DNA from: Duganella flavida
GTDB taxonomy: Bacteria; Pseudomonadota; Gammaproteobacteria; Burkholderiales; Burkholderiaceae_D
Length of the DNA: 64,000 nucleotides
Direction of reading: 5' to 3'
Assembly (NCBI RefSeq): GCF_009857445.1
Contig: NZ_WWCN01000009.1
Location: forward strand, 1 to 64,000
Shown one piece after another: positions 1-11,800 of this stretch. The notes under the pieces are model-generated. The model made no database searches, was not told the DNA's origin, and was given only the letters and a program-made list of their open reading frames with translations. Every line of letters begins with the position of its first letter. Positions within the stretch are counted from its first letter, which is position 1. Both the position numbers and the translations under genes were made by a program.

Positions 1-1004
1 CCGCCAGCGCCGATGCCGCCGCCCTGCAAGCCGCGCAAGAGCAAGCCGCCAGCGCCGCCAACGACTTCAAGACCGCACTGGGCAAAGCCGGCAGCGCCGC
101 GCAATCGGCCGCCGATGCAGCAGCAGCGGCCGCCGCTGCCGCTGCACAAGCCTCCGCTGGCAAGACCGATGCTAGCCTGAAGCCGGCTGTCGCCGCCGCA
201 CCTGCCGCCGCCGACGCCAAGGCCGATACCAAACCAGCCGACGACGCCAGCGCCACAGCCGCTGTCACCGACGCCGCGCCAAAAACCGGCGCCGATGTCA
301 TCAACAAAATCGAAACCAAGGCCGCACCTGCCAGCGACGCCCAGCCGCAAGTAACGCAAACGCAGCAACAGCAGCAAGCCGCCGATCCAGCACAGCTGGC
401 CTCGGCGCAGAAAACTACCACCACGGCCAGCGCTGAAACGGCCGCCGCACTGAAAGAAGCCAGCATTGCCGTCGCGCCAACCGCCAGCCACGCCACGCAG
501 GAACTGGCGAAAGCCGCCACCGCCGTGCCGACCGACAAGCTGAGCAGCCGCGTCGGCACCCAGCAGTGGGACCAGCAGCTGGGCCAGAAGATCATCTTCA
601 TGGCCGCCGGCGGCGAGCAAAGCGCGACCATGGAACTGAATCCGCCAGACCTCGGCCCGCTGCAAGTGGTGCTGAGCGTGAACAAGGACCAGGCCACCGC
701 CGCCTTTAGCTCGGCCGCGCCGGAAGTGCGCCAGGCGCTGGAATCGGCGCTGCCGAAACTGAAGGAGATGATGAGCGAAGCCGGCATCCAGCTGGGCAGC
801 GCCACCGTCTCGGCCGGCATGTCGGATCAGAGCAACAACAGCTACAGCCAGCAAGCGAGCTCTGCGCAAAGCGGCAGCGGTAACGGCGGCGGTAGCCGTG
901 GCGGCAGCAGCTACGGCCGCGACAGCAGCAGCGACGCCGACATCGCGCGCGCCGCGCCACCAGTGCGCCGTTTGCCAGCCGGAGCGGTAGATACTTTCGC
1001 GTAA
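1..1004 (+). CDS. fliK: FliK, flagellar hook-length control protein (3' part)
   Basis: The reading frame is open from base 3 to the TAA at 1002-1004, so the gene starts before the window. The visible part has a long Ala/Gln/Asp-rich low-complexity segment, then a compact C-terminal domain (about 550-800) with the pattern MELNPPDLGPLQV typical of the FliK C-terminal domain. It ends in a Ser/Gly-rich tail. FliK is a secreted molecular ruler that measures the hook and acts on FlhB to switch export from hook to filament substrates. Its place directly before fliLMNOPQR is the usual one. The N-terminal export region is not visible. Confidence 0.9.
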   Translation, partial: ASADAAALQAAQEQAASAANDFKTALGKAGSAAQSAADAAAAAAAAAAQASAGKTDASLKPAVAAAPAAADAKADTKPADDASATAAVTDAAPKTGADVINKIETKAAPASDAQPQVTQTQQQQQAADPAQLASAQKTTTTASAETAAALKEASIAVAPTASHATQELAKAATAVPTDKLSSRVGTQQWDQQLGQKIIFMAAGGEQSATMELNPPDLGPLQVVLSVNKDQATAAFSSAAPEVRQALESALPKLKEMMSEAGIQLGSATVSAGMSDQSNNSYSQQASSAQSGSGNGGGSRGGSSYGRDSSSDADIARAAPPVRRLPAGAVDTFA

Positions 1005-1024
1005 AAGGGCCGCGCCATCATGTC

Positions 1025-1057
1025 AAACCGGGACCGGCAACCCTGCCCTCCCGGTTT
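1025..1057 (+). terminator. Probable terminator after fliK
   Basis: Nine-base arms AAACCGGGA and TCCCGGTTT (1025-1033 and 1049-1057) enclose a 15-nt loop and run into the T-rich stretch TTTTGTTGTCTGTT, 20 nt after the fliK stop. This would separate fliK from fliL. The loop is long, so strength is uncertain. Confidence 0.45.
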
Positions 1058-1190
1058 TGTTGTCTGTTACACTACGGAAACGCCAAGCAGCAGTGGGAAG
1101 GCCCCTCTTTTCAGCGGATCCAACTGCGCAGGTACAACCGATAATGACATAATGGCGGCGTGATCCACTCCCGCTGCGTGAAGGGCTATT

Positions 1191-1727
1191 TTGAAAGCGA
1201 ACCCAAAAATGAAAGCTGATCAGAAAGTTGAAGCGCCTGCGGGCGGCGGCGGCAAGAAACTGATCATCATTATCCTGGCACTGGTGCTGGTGCTCGGCGC
1301 CGGTGGCGGCGGTGCGGCCTGGTTCTTCTTGCACGGCAAAGCCGATGCGGAAGACCATGACGAAGCACCAGCCAAGAAAGGCAAGAAACCGAAGAAACCC
1401 GTCGGCCCGCCGGAATACGTGCCAGTCGATCCGTTCACCGTCAATCTGCAGCCAGGCGAGAGTGGTACCGACCAGTACCTGCAAATTGCGTTCACGCTGG
1501 AAGTGGGCGGCCTCGAAGAGAAAGAGAACATCAAGAACAATATGGCCAAGGTGCGTAGCCGCATGCTGTTGCTGTTGTCGAGCAAGCACGCGGCCGACAT
1601 CAACACGCCGGAAGGCAAGGTCCAGTTGGCCAAGGAAATCGTCGCCCAGTTGCGTGAACCGTTTGAAGACCGCGGCTCGCAGCAGGAAATCGAAGACGTG
1701 CTGTTCACGTCCTTCATCATTCAGTAA
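1191..1727 (+). CDS. fliL: FliL, flagellar basal body-associated protein
   Basis: A 178-residue single-pass inner-membrane protein: a short basic N-terminus, one transmembrane segment (about 24-46, rich in I, L, V and G), a Lys-rich linker, then the periplasmic FliL domain starting near PPEYVPVDPFTVNL. FliL rings surround the stator units and support torque. The TTG at 1191 has AAGGG eight nt upstream, whereas the ATG at 1209 has no good ribosome site, so TTG is preferred. It is the first gene of the run fliLMNOPQR. Confidence 0.92.
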   Translation: MKANPKMKADQKVEAPAGGGGKKLIIIILALVLVLGAGGGGAAWFFLHGKADAEDHDEAPAKKGKKPKKPVGPPEYVPVDPFTVNLQPGESGTDQYLQIAFTLEVGGLEEKENIKNNMAKVRSRMLLLLSSKHAADINTPEGKVQLAKEIVAQLREPFEDRGSQQEIEDVLFTSFIIQ

Positions 1728-1748
1728 TACAGAGAATCACCGAGAATC

Positions 1749-2732
1749 ATGGCTGATAATTTTCTCTCCCAGGAAGAAGTCGATGCCCTTCTAAAGGGCG
1801 TCAACGGCGACCAGGACGACGTCGCGGCGCAAGAAGACGTTGCGGGAGTACGAACGTATAACCTGGCGACCCAGGAGCGTATCGTGCGTGGGCGTATGCC
1901 GACGCTGGAAATTATCAACGAACGCTTTGCCCGTCTGCTGCGCGTCGGCCTGTTCAACTTCTTGCGCCGTAGCGCCGAGGTGTCGGTCGGTTCGGTGCGG
2001 GTGTCGAAGTACTCGGAATTCATCCGCAACCTGGTGGTGCCGACCAACCTGAATCTGGTGCACATGAAGCCGCTGCGCGGCACGGCGCTGATGGTGTTTG
2101 ATCCGGGCCTGGTGTTCCTGCTGGTCGACAACCTGTTCGGCGGCGACGGCCGCTTCCACACCCGCGTGGAAGGCCGCGACTTCACCCAGACCGAGCAGCG
2201 CATCATCCTGCGCATCCTCGACATTGTGTTCGAGGCCTATACCAAGTCGTGGGAACCGGTGTACCCGGTGGAGTTCGAGTACATCCGCTCGGAAATGAAT
2301 ACGCAGTTCGCCAACATCGCCACGCCCAACGAGGTGGTGGTGGCGTCGACCTTCACGGTGGAGCTGGGCTCGGTGTCGGGCCAGATCCACTTCTGCATGC
2401 CGTACTCGATGATCGAGCCGATCCGCGATTCGCTGACCTCCAGCCTGCAGGGCGAGGCACTGGAAGTGGACAAGCGCTGGATCCGTTTGATGACGCAGCA
2501 GATCCAGATCGCCGAAGTCGAGGTAGTGGCTTCGCTGGGCACGGCCAAAGTCAATTTCGACGAGATCCTGAACATGCGGGTGGGCGACATCATCCCGCTG
2601 TCGATCCCGGAATTCATCTCGGCCACGGTGGATGGCGTGCCGGTGATGGATTGCAGCTACGGCGTCATGAACGGCCAATACGCGCTCAAGGTCGAGAAAC
2701 TGCTGGCCAATACCGATAATCTTAAAAATTAA
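1749..2732 (+). CDS. fliM: FliM, flagellar motor switch protein
   Basis: Full-length FliM of 327 residues. The N-terminal peptide FLSQEEVDALLKG is the conserved segment that binds CheY-P. The middle CheC-like domain follows (about 50-230) with GGDGRF, and the C-terminal SpoA domain (about 250-320) binds FliN and FliG. It forms the C ring at the base of the motor and sets rotation direction. It lies 21 nt after fliL and 14 nt before fliN, in one operon. Confidence 0.97.
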   Translation: MADNFLSQEEVDALLKGVNGDQDDVAAQEDVAGVRTYNLATQERIVRGRMPTLEIINERFARLLRVGLFNFLRRSAEVSVGSVRVSKYSEFIRNLVVPTNLNLVHMKPLRGTALMVFDPGLVFLLVDNLFGGDGRFHTRVEGRDFTQTEQRIILRILDIVFEAYTKSWEPVYPVEFEYIRSEMNTQFANIATPNEVVVASTFTVELGSVSGQIHFCMPYSMIEPIRDSLTSSLQGEALEVDKRWIRLMTQQIQIAEVEVVASLGTAKVNFDEILNMRVGDIIPLSIPEFISATVDGVPVMDCSYGVMNGQYALKVEKLLANTDNLKN

Positions 2733-2746
2733 ACCCGGAGAGAATC

Positions 2747-3181
2747 ATGTCGGACAATCAAGACGATCAACCGCTGGACGATGACGATCCATGGGGTGCG
2801 GCGATCGCCGAACAGGCGCAAGCCGAAGCAGCTGCGCTGGAAAAGCAGCAGGCTGCACAAGCGGCTAGCGCTGCCGTGTTCAAGGATTTTTCCAGCACCC
2901 CCAGCAAGACTGAGACGCACAACGATATCGACTTCATCCTCGATATCCCGGTCCAGCTGACGGTGGAACTGGGCCGTACCAAGATCGCCATCAAGAACCT
3001 GCTGCAATTGGCGCAGGGCTCGGTGGTGGAACTGGACGGCCTGGCCGGTGAGCCGATGGACGTGCTGGTCAATGGCTGCCTGATCGCCCAAGGCGAGGTG
3101 GTGGTGGTGAATGACAAGTTTGGTATCCGCCTGACTGACATCATCACGCCGTCCGAACGTATCCGAAAACTGAATAAATGA
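2747..3181 (+). CDS. fliN: FliN, flagellar motor switch protein
   Basis: A 144-residue protein with an acidic, Ala-rich N-terminus and a C-terminal SpoA domain. Typical FliN pieces are DIPVQLTVELGRTKI, LLQLAQGSVVELD, and the end GIRLTDIITPSERI. FliN completes the C ring with FliM and is a docking site for the FliH-FliI export ATPase. Its stop overlaps the fliO start (ATGA at 3178-3181), which suggests translational coupling. Confidence 0.96.
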   Translation: MSDNQDDQPLDDDDPWGAAIAEQAQAEAAALEKQQAAQAASAAVFKDFSSTPSKTETHNDIDFILDIPVQLTVELGRTKIAIKNLLQLAQGSVVELDGLAGEPMDVLVNGCLIAQGEVVVVNDKFGIRLTDIITPSERIRKLNK

Positions 3182-3780
3182 AGCACGGACTGATACCAAC
3201 TTTCATCATCGCGGCGGCCTTGGCCGCCGCGCCTGCGATGGCCCAGCGCAGCGTGTCGGGCACCATCGGCGCAGCCCACGCGGCCACCGAAGCGCCGGCG
3301 ACGGCAGAAGCTGCTGTCAGCACTGAAGCAGCACCTGCTCCTGCTGCTGCTCCTGTCGCAGCAGCGCCAGCGCCAGCGCCGGCCCAGCCGAGCGCACTGG
3401 CCATGACCATCCCAACGCCGCAAGCCAGCCCGCCATCGGCCGGCGGCAGCTTGCTGCAAACCTCGCTGGCCCTGCTATTCGTGATTGGCCTGATGCTGGG
3501 CCTGGCTTGGCTGACCAAGCGTTTCGGTCCTAAAAGCTTCAGTGGCGGCAACAGCAACGTCAAGCTGGTCGGCTCGCTGAGCGTCGGTACCCGCGAGCGC
3601 ATTCTGGTGATCGAAGTAGGCGAACAATGGATCGTGGTGGGCGCCTCGCCCGGCCGCATGAACGCACTGGCCACCATGCCGCGCCAGGAAAGCAGCGAAC
3701 CGGTGCAGCCAGCCACCGTGCCCGGCGCCAACTTCGCCGACTGGATCAAACAAACGATAGACAAACGCAATGGCAAATAA
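3178..3780 (+). CDS. fliO: FliO, flagellar export scaffold protein
   Basis: A 200-residue protein with an N-terminal signal-like segment ending near AMA, a long Ala/Pro-rich stretch (about 30-85), one transmembrane helix (about 91-113) and the cytoplasmic FliO domain ([18 protein letters not shown]). FliO helps assemble the FliP-FliR export gate. The Ala/Pro linker is longer than in enteric FliO and points to a periplasmic spacer. It overlaps fliN by 4 bp and fliP by 11 bp. Confidence 0.9.
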   Translation: MKHGLIPTFIIAAALAAAPAMAQRSVSGTIGAAHAATEAPATAEAAVSTEAAPAPAAAPVAAAPAPAPAQPSALAMTIPTPQASPPSAGGSLLQTSLALLFVIGLMLGLAWLTKRFGPKSFSGGNSNVKLVGSLSVGTRERILVIEVGEQWIVVGASPGRMNALATMPRQESSEPVQPATVPGANFADWIKQTIDKRNGK

Positions 3781-4525
3781 GCTGCACGCCAAATCCCTGT
3801 TCCTGCTGGCAGCGCTGGCCTTGCCGCTGGTGGCAGGCGCTGACTCCAGCATCGGCATTCCCGCCCTGACTTCCACGCCAGCAGCCGGCGGCGGCACCAA
3901 TTACACGCTGCCGATCCAGACCATGCTGCTGATGACGGCGCTGACCTTCATCCCGGCAGCGCTGTTACTGATGACCAGTTTCACCCGCATCATCATCGTA
4001 CTGTCGCTGCTGCGCCAGGCGCTAGGCACGCAGTCCGCCCCACCGAATCAAGTGATGGTCGGCCTGGCACTGTTCCTGACCCTGTTCGTCATGGGCCCGA
4101 CTTTCGACAAGATTTACAACGAAGCCTACCTGCCGCTACAAGAAAACAAACTCAATATGAGCCAGGCGCTCGACAAGGGCGCCGCCCCATTAAAAACTTT
4201 CATGCTCAAGCAAACGCGCGAGGCTGACCTTGCCTTGTTCGTCAAACTGTCGCACAGCCCTGCCCTGCAGGGGCCGGAAGACGTGCCGCTGCGGATCCTG
4301 GTGCCGGCGTTTGTCACGAGCGAACTGAAAACCGCGTTCCAGATCGGCTTTGCCATCTTCATCCCATTTCTGATTATCGACATGGTGGTCGCCTCTGTAC
4401 TTATGTCGATGGGCATGATGATGATGTCGCCGGCAGTGATTTCACTGCCGTTCAAGCTGATGCTGTTTGTGCTGGTGGATGGCTGGCAACTGCTGTTGGG
4501 CTCGCTGGCCCAGAGCTTCTACTAG
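3770..4525 (+). CDS. fliP: FliP, flagellar export gate protein
   Basis: 251 residues with a cleavable N-terminal signal, as in most FliP proteins, followed by four membrane helices. Conserved stretches include [20 protein letters not shown] and the late segment [19 protein letters not shown]. Five FliP subunits with FliQ and FliR form the export pore in the MS ring. The start overlaps the end of fliO, so expression is probably coupled. Confidence 0.96.
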   Translation: MANKLHAKSLFLLAALALPLVAGADSSIGIPALTSTPAAGGGTNYTLPIQTMLLMTALTFIPAALLLMTSFTRIIIVLSLLRQALGTQSAPPNQVMVGLALFLTLFVMGPTFDKIYNEAYLPLQENKLNMSQALDKGAAPLKTFMLKQTREADLALFVKLSHSPALQGPEDVPLRILVPAFVTSELKTAFQIGFAIFIPFLIIDMVVASVLMSMGMMMMSPAVISLPFKLMLFVLVDGWQLLLGSLAQSFY

Positions 4526-4534
4526 GAGGCCGCA

Positions 4535-4804
4535 ATGACGCCCGAAAGCGTGATGACGATGGGCCGCCATGCGATGGAGGTCACCCTGATGATCGCCGCG
4601 CCCATGCTGCTGGTGGCGCTGATCATCGGACTGGTGGTGTCCATTTTCCAGGCTGCCACCCAGATCAACGAGCAGACGCTGTCCTTCATCCCCAAGCTGG
4701 TCGGCATTTTTGTCGCGCTGGTGGTGGCCGGGCCGTGGATGTTGTCGGTCATGCTGGACTATATGCGCGAAGTATTTAGCGGCATTCCTATGCTGGTCGG
4801 ATGA
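4535..4804 (+). CDS. fliQ: FliQ, flagellar export gate protein
   Basis: An 89-residue protein with two hydrophobic hairpin helices, the normal FliQ length. Recognisable pieces are IGLVVSIFQAATQINEQTL and SFIPKL. FliQ packs around the FliP-FliR core of the export gate. The AGGAGG-type ribosome site sits just before the ATG, 9 nt after the fliP stop. Confidence 0.95.
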   Translation: MTPESVMTMGRHAMEVTLMIAAPMLLVALIIGLVVSIFQAATQINEQTLSFIPKLVGIFVALVVAGPWMLSVMLDYMREVFSGIPMLVG

Positions 4805-4893
4805 TGTTTTATCAATTTGTAACAGTTTCCGATTTAATAAAAAGTTCGTCTACAATGCAGAAAAGATGCCGGACGGAAATGTAACAGACCCTT

Positions 4894-5736
4894 ATGCTGA
4901 CCGTCTCTTCTGCCGATATCAATATGTGGATAGCCGGGTTGCTGTGGCCGCTTGCCCGCATCCTGGCCCTGATCGCCGCCTCGCCGCTGTTCGGTAACAG
5001 CGCAGTACCGGCCAGCGTCAAGATTGCGCTGGGCGTGGCGATTGCCACCATCGTAGCGCCGGCAGTGCCGGCCTGGCCCGCCACCGACCCGATGTCGATG
5101 GCCGGCTTGCTGATCGTGCTGCAGGAAATGCTGATCGGGCTGGCGATGGGTTTCAGTATCCGGATTATTTTTGCGGCAGTGGAAATGGCCGGGGAAATTT
5201 CCAGCTTGACCATGGGCCTGGGCTTCGCGACGTTTTTTGATCCGACCACCCAGGGCCGCTCGTCGGCCATCAGCCAGTTCCTGTCGCTGGTGGCAACGAT
5301 GGCGTTTTTGTCAGTGAATGCGCATCTGGTGTTGTTGTCGGCGCTGGTGGAGAGTTTTTCCACCCTGCCGGTGTCCAGCATCCCCATCTACGGCGGCGGC
5401 TTCAAGCAGCTGGCCGACTGGGGCGGACGGATCTTCAGCACCGGTGTGCAACTATCGCTGCCGATTGTGGCGGCGCTGTTGATTACCAACGTGGCGCTCG
5501 GCATCCTGACGCGCGCCGCGCCGCAACTGAATTTGTTTGGTATTGGTTTTCCGATCACGCTGGGCGTGGGCTTGGTGGTCATCGCCATGACCCTGCCCTA
5601 CCTCGGGATGCCGATGCAAAACCTGTTTTTGGATGGGATTGAACGGGCGCGGCTGATGCCGCGTACCTGGTCGCAGCGGGGCCCTGTGGCCAAACCGGCA
5701 AGCTTGCCGGTTCGGCCTCCCGGCCTGCAGCCATAG
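4894..5736 (+). CDS. fliR: FliR, flagellar export gate protein
   Basis: A 280-residue integral membrane protein with about six helices. The N-terminus resembles FliR (WIAGLLWPLARILALIAASP), with GLGFATFFDP and later the FGIGFPITLGVG segment. It completes the FliPQR gate. Unusually for this tight operon, 89 nt separate it from fliQ. That gap is AT-rich and holds a weak sigma-70-like pair (TTCCGA 4827-4832, TACAAT 4851-4856, spacer 18), so an internal promoter is possible but unproven. The last 20 residues are a Pro/Arg-rich tail. Confidence 0.95.
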   Translation: MLTVSSADINMWIAGLLWPLARILALIAASPLFGNSAVPASVKIALGVAIATIVAPAVPAWPATDPMSMAGLLIVLQEMLIGLAMGFSIRIIFAAVEMAGEISSLTMGLGFATFFDPTTQGRSSAISQFLSLVATMAFLSVNAHLVLLSALVESFSTLPVSSIPIYGGGFKQLADWGGRIFSTGVQLSLPIVAALLITNVALGILTRAAPQLNLFGIGFPITLGVGLVVIAMTLPYLGMPMQNLFLDGIERARLMPRTWSQRGPVAKPASLPVRPPGLQP

Positions 5737-5767
5737 GGAAATTCAATAGACGTCTGTGTGTTTTTGG

Positions 5768-5796
5768 TTTCCATGAGGCAATTAGCCGCGTATCAT
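5768..5796 (+). promoter_or_regulatory. Candidate sigma-70 promoter for the giant repeat gene
   Basis: TTTCCA (5768-5773, 4 of 6 consensus bases) and TATCAT (5791-5796, 5 of 6) are separated by 17 bp. Initiation would fall about 20 nt before the chosen start codon. No sigma-28 pattern is visible here. Confidence 0.3.
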
Positions 5797-5821
5797 GGAA
5801 GCTTGCCTGGAGAAGCCTGTA

Positions 5822-8800
5822 ATGAGCTCGATCGTACCAACCCTGACCACCGACGACATCATCCGCCTGGGGACGCAGAATATCGCTGCGCTGACCACGG
5901 AGGATATGCAGGCGTTCTCATCCGACCAGATCGGCGTGCTCTCCACCAGCAATGTGCGGGCGCTGACCACCAGGCAAATGGCCTTCCTCAGCCTGGACGG
6001 CCTGCTGGGCATGACCACCGACGGCATCCAGGCGCTGAAGGCGGCCAACATCACCGCCCTCACTACCGACCAGACCCTGACCCTGAGCACCGACCAGCTG
6101 GCGGCCCTGACCACTCAGGAAGCGACCGCGCTGAGCACCCGCCAGCTCAACCTGCTGGCGCCGAGCCAGATCGCCGCGCTGGAAACGGCCGACGTGCGCG
6201 CCCTGCTGACCCAGCAAGTGGGCAGCATCAGCTCCGACCAGATCGTCAACCTGACCACTGACCAGCTCACCAGCATGAGCTCGGCGCAGCTGCGCGCCAT
6301 CAGCACCACCGCGATCACCGGCCTGAGCACCATGCAAGTGGCGGCGCTGGTGTCCAACCAGCTGCAGCAAATTACGACCCAGCAGATCAACTCATTGACA
6401 GCGGGCCAGCTGTACTACGTCAGTACTGACCAGATCGCCCAGCTGAGCACGCTGCAAGTGAGCGCGCTGGCCACCAATGCGCTCCAGAACCTGAGCAGCG
6501 ACCAGTTCGCCGCCTTCGAGACGCGCGACCTGATCTGGCTGAGCAGCACGCAAATCCGCGCCCTGACCTACAACCAGCTGGTGGGCCTGAACACCGACCA
6601 GGCGCACGCCCTGCGCAGCAATGAAATCGCCGCCCTGCGCGCCGACCAGCTCAACGTGCTGAGTACCGACCAGCTGCGCGCCTTCAGCTCGCTGGCGCCG
6701 CTGACCTCGGCCCAGATCAGCGGCCTGACCTCGGACCAGGTCACCACCCTGGCGACCCAGACCATTGCCGCCCTGAGCAGCGCCCAGCTGGCCGCGCTGA
6801 ATGCCGACCAGGTGGTGGCGCTCAATACCGACCAGATCGTGGCGCTGAGCACGGCGCAAGTGTCAGCCCTGACCACCGACCTGGTCAGCCAGCTCACCAC
6901 CGACCAGATCCAGGCGATTGAAACGCGCGACATCCGCGCCTTGAACACGGCCCAGATCCGCGTCATGAATAGCGACCAGCTGCTGGCGCTGACCACGGCC
7001 CAGATCTACGCCCTGACCACGATCGACGCCCAGGCGCTGCGCCCGGACCAGCTGGCCGTGCTGACCACCGACCAGATCATCGCCATCAAGAGCCTGCTGC
7101 CGCTGACCACCACCCAGATTTCCTCGCTCACCACCGACCAGATCGCCGCGCTGGAAACCAGCGCCATTACCCTGCTCAGCAACAGCCAGCTGGCGGCCAT
7201 GACCCTGGACCAGGTGCAGGCCCTGACCAGCGCGCAGTTGGCAGCGCTGGGCACGGCGCAAGTGGCCGGCCTCAACACCACCTTCCTGAGCGAACTGACC
7301 ACGCTGCAGGTGCAAGCACTTGAAACGCGCGACTTCGCCGTCCTCAGCAGCAACCAGGTGCGCGGCTTCACCACCGACCAGATCGTGGCGCTGACCACCA
7401 GCCAGGTGGCCGTGCTCAACACCGACGCCGAGAAAGCCCTGACCGTCGACCAGGTCGCGGCCTTGACCACCGACCAGATCGTGGCCCTGAAAACCCTGGT
7501 GCCGCTGACCACCGCGCAAATCCAGGCCCTGACCACCAGCCAGCTGGTCAACATTGAAAGCAAGGACGTGATCGCGCTGACCAGCACCCAGCTGGCCGCG
7601 CTGACCTCCGACCAGGTACAGGCGCTGAGCTCGGACCAGGTGATCGGCCTGACGGTCAGCCAGTACGCCGACCTCAGCATGAGCGTACTCAACACGCTGA
7701 CCACCGACCAGCTGCGCCTGATTGAAACCCGCGACATCGGCGCCCTGCGCACCCAGCAACTGGCGCGCCTGTCCACCGACCAGCTGGCGGCCCTGCTGAC
7801 CGACCAGTTCAACGCCCTCAGCAGCATCGCCGTCGGCGCCCTGACCACCGACCAAATCACGGTCCTGACCACCGACCAGCTCAACGCCATGGCCACCCTG
7901 GCCGGCGTGTCGAGCCGCCAGCTGGCTGCTTTCACCACGCTGCAGGTCAGCGCGCTGAGCACCAAAAACCTGGCCGAGCTGGCCAGCAACCAGCTCGGCG
8001 TGCTGACCTCGGACCAGACCTTGTCGCTGACCACTGACCAGATCGTCGCCCTGAGCGGCGCCCAGTTCCGCGGCCTCAGCTCGGCCGGCATTGCCGCCCT
8101 CAACACCGACCAGATCCAGGCCATCGAAACGCGCGACGTCGCGCTGCTGAACACCCAGCAACTCAACAAGCTGAGTACCGACCAGACCGTGGCCCTGACC
8201 ACGGCGCAAATCTTCGCACTCGGCACGGCCCAGGAAATCGCCCTGCGCGATGACCAGATCACCGCGCTCAATAGCGCCCAGATCGACGCCCTGCGTTCGC
8301 TGGCGGTGCTGACCACGCGCCAGATCCGCGCCCTCACCAGCGACCAGATTGGCACCATCTCGTCCACCGACCTGGTCACGCTGACCACGCGCCAGCTGTC
8401 CGCCTTCAGCAGTGACCAGTTGCAATCGCTGGGCACCGACCAGATCATCGCCCTCAACAGCGACCAGATCGCCGCGCTCAGCAGCAGCGCCATCGCCGTG
8501 CTCGGCACCGATGCGATTGCGGCGATTGAAACGCGCGACATCCGCGCCATGCGCACCGCGCAAATCGCGCGCCTGAGCACCGACCAGGTGGTGGCGCTGA
8601 CCACCGGCCAGCTGGCCGCCTTCACCACCGCCGAAGTGCGCGCCCTGACGCCGGACCAGCTGGCGGTGCTGAATAGCGCGCAGCTGGAAGCGCTGCAACT
8701 GGCGCCGCTGGTCACGCGCCAAATCGTCGCCCTCACCAGCGCCCAGGTCGCCGCGCTGAGCACGGCCGATTTTGCCGCCCTGCAAACCCTGCAGCTGGCC

Positions 8801-11800
8801 GCGCTCACCACCGACCAGGCCGGCGCCGTCACCAGCGACCAGATCAAGGGGCTCAACACCGCCCAGCTGCGCGCCCTCAGTGTCAGCGTGCTGGCGGCGC
8901 TGGCCACCGACCGCATTGCCGCTCTCAGCAACAGCAGCCTGGCCTCGCTCAGCACACGCCAGATCGCCGCACTGACCACCGACCAGCTGCTGAACCTGAA
9001 AACCAGCCAGCTGCGCGCGCTGACCACCCAGGAAATCGCGGCCCTGTCGCAGACCCAGCTGGCCAACCTGAACGATACCCAGATCGACGCCCTGCTGACG
9101 CTGTCGGCACTGACCACCCGCCAGTTGCAGGCGCTCAACACCGACCAGCTGTCGCACCTCAACGTCGCCGACCTGCGTTCGCTGACCACGCGCCAGATCA
9201 GCACATTGTCGACCGACCAGGTGGCCGCACTGACCACCGCGCAAATCGTTGCCATGCTGACCGAGCAAATCCGCGCGCTGGGCGTGGCCGCCGTGCAAGC
9301 GCTGACCACCAGCCAGATCCTGGCCCTGACCGCGACCGAACTGGCCAACATGAGCACGCGCCAGATCGCCGCGCTCACCAGCGACCAGTTGCTGGCCCTG
9401 GCCACCAACCAGATCATGGCGCTGTCGACCCAGGAAATCGCGGCGCTGACGCCGGCCCAGAAAGCCATCCTGACCAGCGACCAGATCGGTGCACTGTCGA
9501 CCCTGGCCAGCTTCTCGACCGCCTCGATTGCGGCGCTGACCACCGACCAGATCATCTCGCTGCAACTGCCGATCTTTGCCGCCCTGACCACGGCGCAAAT
9601 CGCCTCGCTGACCACCGACCAGGCGATGGTGCTGACCACCAATGAGATCGTTGCCCTGACCACCCAGCAAGCGCGCGCCCTGACCACGCGCCAGCTGCAA
9701 GTGCTCAGCACCGACCAGCTGGCCAACATGGAAGTGGTCGACCTGCAAGCACTGACCAGCCGCCAGATCACCATCCTCAGCACCGACCAGATCAGCCACC
9801 TGCAGCTAGCCCAGGTGGCCGGCCTGAGCACGCAAATCATCGCCGCGCTGAGCACCCAGCAAGTCCACGCGCTGACCACCGACCAGCTCGCTTCGCTAGT
9901 GACGCTGGCGCCGCTGACCAGCCGCCAGATCGGCGCCCTGACCACCGACCAGATCGCCAGCCTGGCCAGCATCGCCACCCTGAAAACCAGCCAGATCGCC
10001 GGTCTCACCAGTACCCAGATCGGCGCCCTCAGCACTAACCAGATCGTCGCCCTGACCACCCAGCAAGTGCGCAGCCTGAGCTCGGCCACGCTAGGCGCCA
10101 TGAGCACCGACCAGATCCGCGCCATCGAGGCGGTCGATATCGCCGCGCTCACCAGCAGCCAGATCGTGGCCCTGAGCAGCGACCAGCTGCTGTCGCTGCA
10201 GGCGTCCCAGTTCGCCGCCCTCGGCAGCAAGATCCTGGCGGCGCTGACCACCAACCAGATGGCCGCCCTCAGCACCGACCAGCTCGACTCACTGAGCTCG
10301 CTGGCGCCGCTGACCACGGTGCAAATCCGCGCCCTGACCACCGAGCAGCTCATCAGCCTGCAGCTGCCGCAGATCAGCACCCTGAAAACCGCCCAGCTGG
10401 CGGCGTTGAACAGCATGCAATTGCAGTCCTTGAGCACCGACCAGATCGTCGCGCTCACCACCCAGCAGGTGCGCGGCCTGACCACGGCGGCGCTGTCGCG
10501 CCTGACGCTGGCGCAGACCGCCAACATCGAGCTGGCCGACATTGCCGTGCTGAGCAGTGCGCAAGTGGCCAGCCTGACCACCGACCAGATCGGCGTGCTG
10601 ACCTTGCAGCAGCTGTCGGCCTTCACCTCGCAGGAAATCGGCGCGCTGACCACCACCCAGCTGGGCGTCATGAGCACCGCCCAGTTTGCCGCACTGGGCA
10701 GTCTCAGCGGCCTCGGCACCAAGCAGATTGCCGGCATGTCGTCCGACCAGCTGATTGCCCTTACGCCGGCCCAGATCGCCAACCTGAAGACTGCACAGCT
10801 GGTGGCGCTGACCACCAGCCAGCTGCAATACCTGAGCAGCGACCAGCTGCAGGCGCTGACCACCCAGCAGGCGCGCGCGCTGACCACGCGCCAGGTGGCC
10901 GCGCTCGGCAGCGACCAGCTGAACGGCATGGAAGACGTTGACCTGCGCGCCTTCAGCAGCGGCCAGATTGCCGCCCTCACCAGCGACCAGCTGATGACGC
11001 TGAACGTGGGGCACTACAGCGCCCTGACCACGCAGGAAATCACGGCCCTCACCACGCGCCAGGTCGGCTACCTGAGCAACGCCCAGCTCGATGCGCTCAA
11101 CAGCATCACCAACCTCAACACGGCGCAAGTGCGGGCGCTGAGCACCGACCAGCTGGTGAATATGTCGGTCGCCACCCTGACCACGCTGAAGACCAGCCAG
11201 CTGTCCGCGCTGGTCAGCGCGCAGGCGGCGGGCCTGACCAGCGATCAGCTGGTGGCGCTGTCCACCGCACAAGTGCGGGCACTGGCTACCGGCCTGGTGG
11301 CGGCATTGAGCGCCGCCCAAATCATTGCCGTCGAGACCATCGACTTTGCCGCCATGAGCACGGCACAATTGCGCGCTCTGACCACCGACCAGATGCAGGC
11401 GCTCACCACCGACCAGCTGCACGCCCTGAACGCGCCGAGCGTGGCCGCCTTCACGGCCACCCAGCTGGGCGTGCTGAGCGTGGCGCAGCTGAATGCGCTG
11501 GGCAATATCGCCGACTACACCACGGCCCAGATCGCCGCGCTGTCGACCGACCGCATCGCGGCATTGTCGCAAGCTGATATCGATTCGCTGGGCACCAAAC
11601 AAATCGCGGCCCTGACCTCGAAGCAGGTCGCCGTCCTGAACGGCACCCAGCTCACCGAACTAAGCGGCGACCAGGTTGGCGCACTCAGTACCAATGCCTT
11701 GAAGGGCCTGGACTCTACCAACCTCCAGTACATCGATGCGGGCGACTTCAGTGCCGTGAAATCGGCGCAGCTGCAATCGCTGAATAGCGCCCAGCTGACC

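Noticed and set aside
4805..4893. Internal promoter in the fliQ-fliR gap
   Set aside because: TACAAT is good but the -35 (TTCCGA) matches only half of the consensus with an 18-bp spacer. It is mentioned under fliR but not called.
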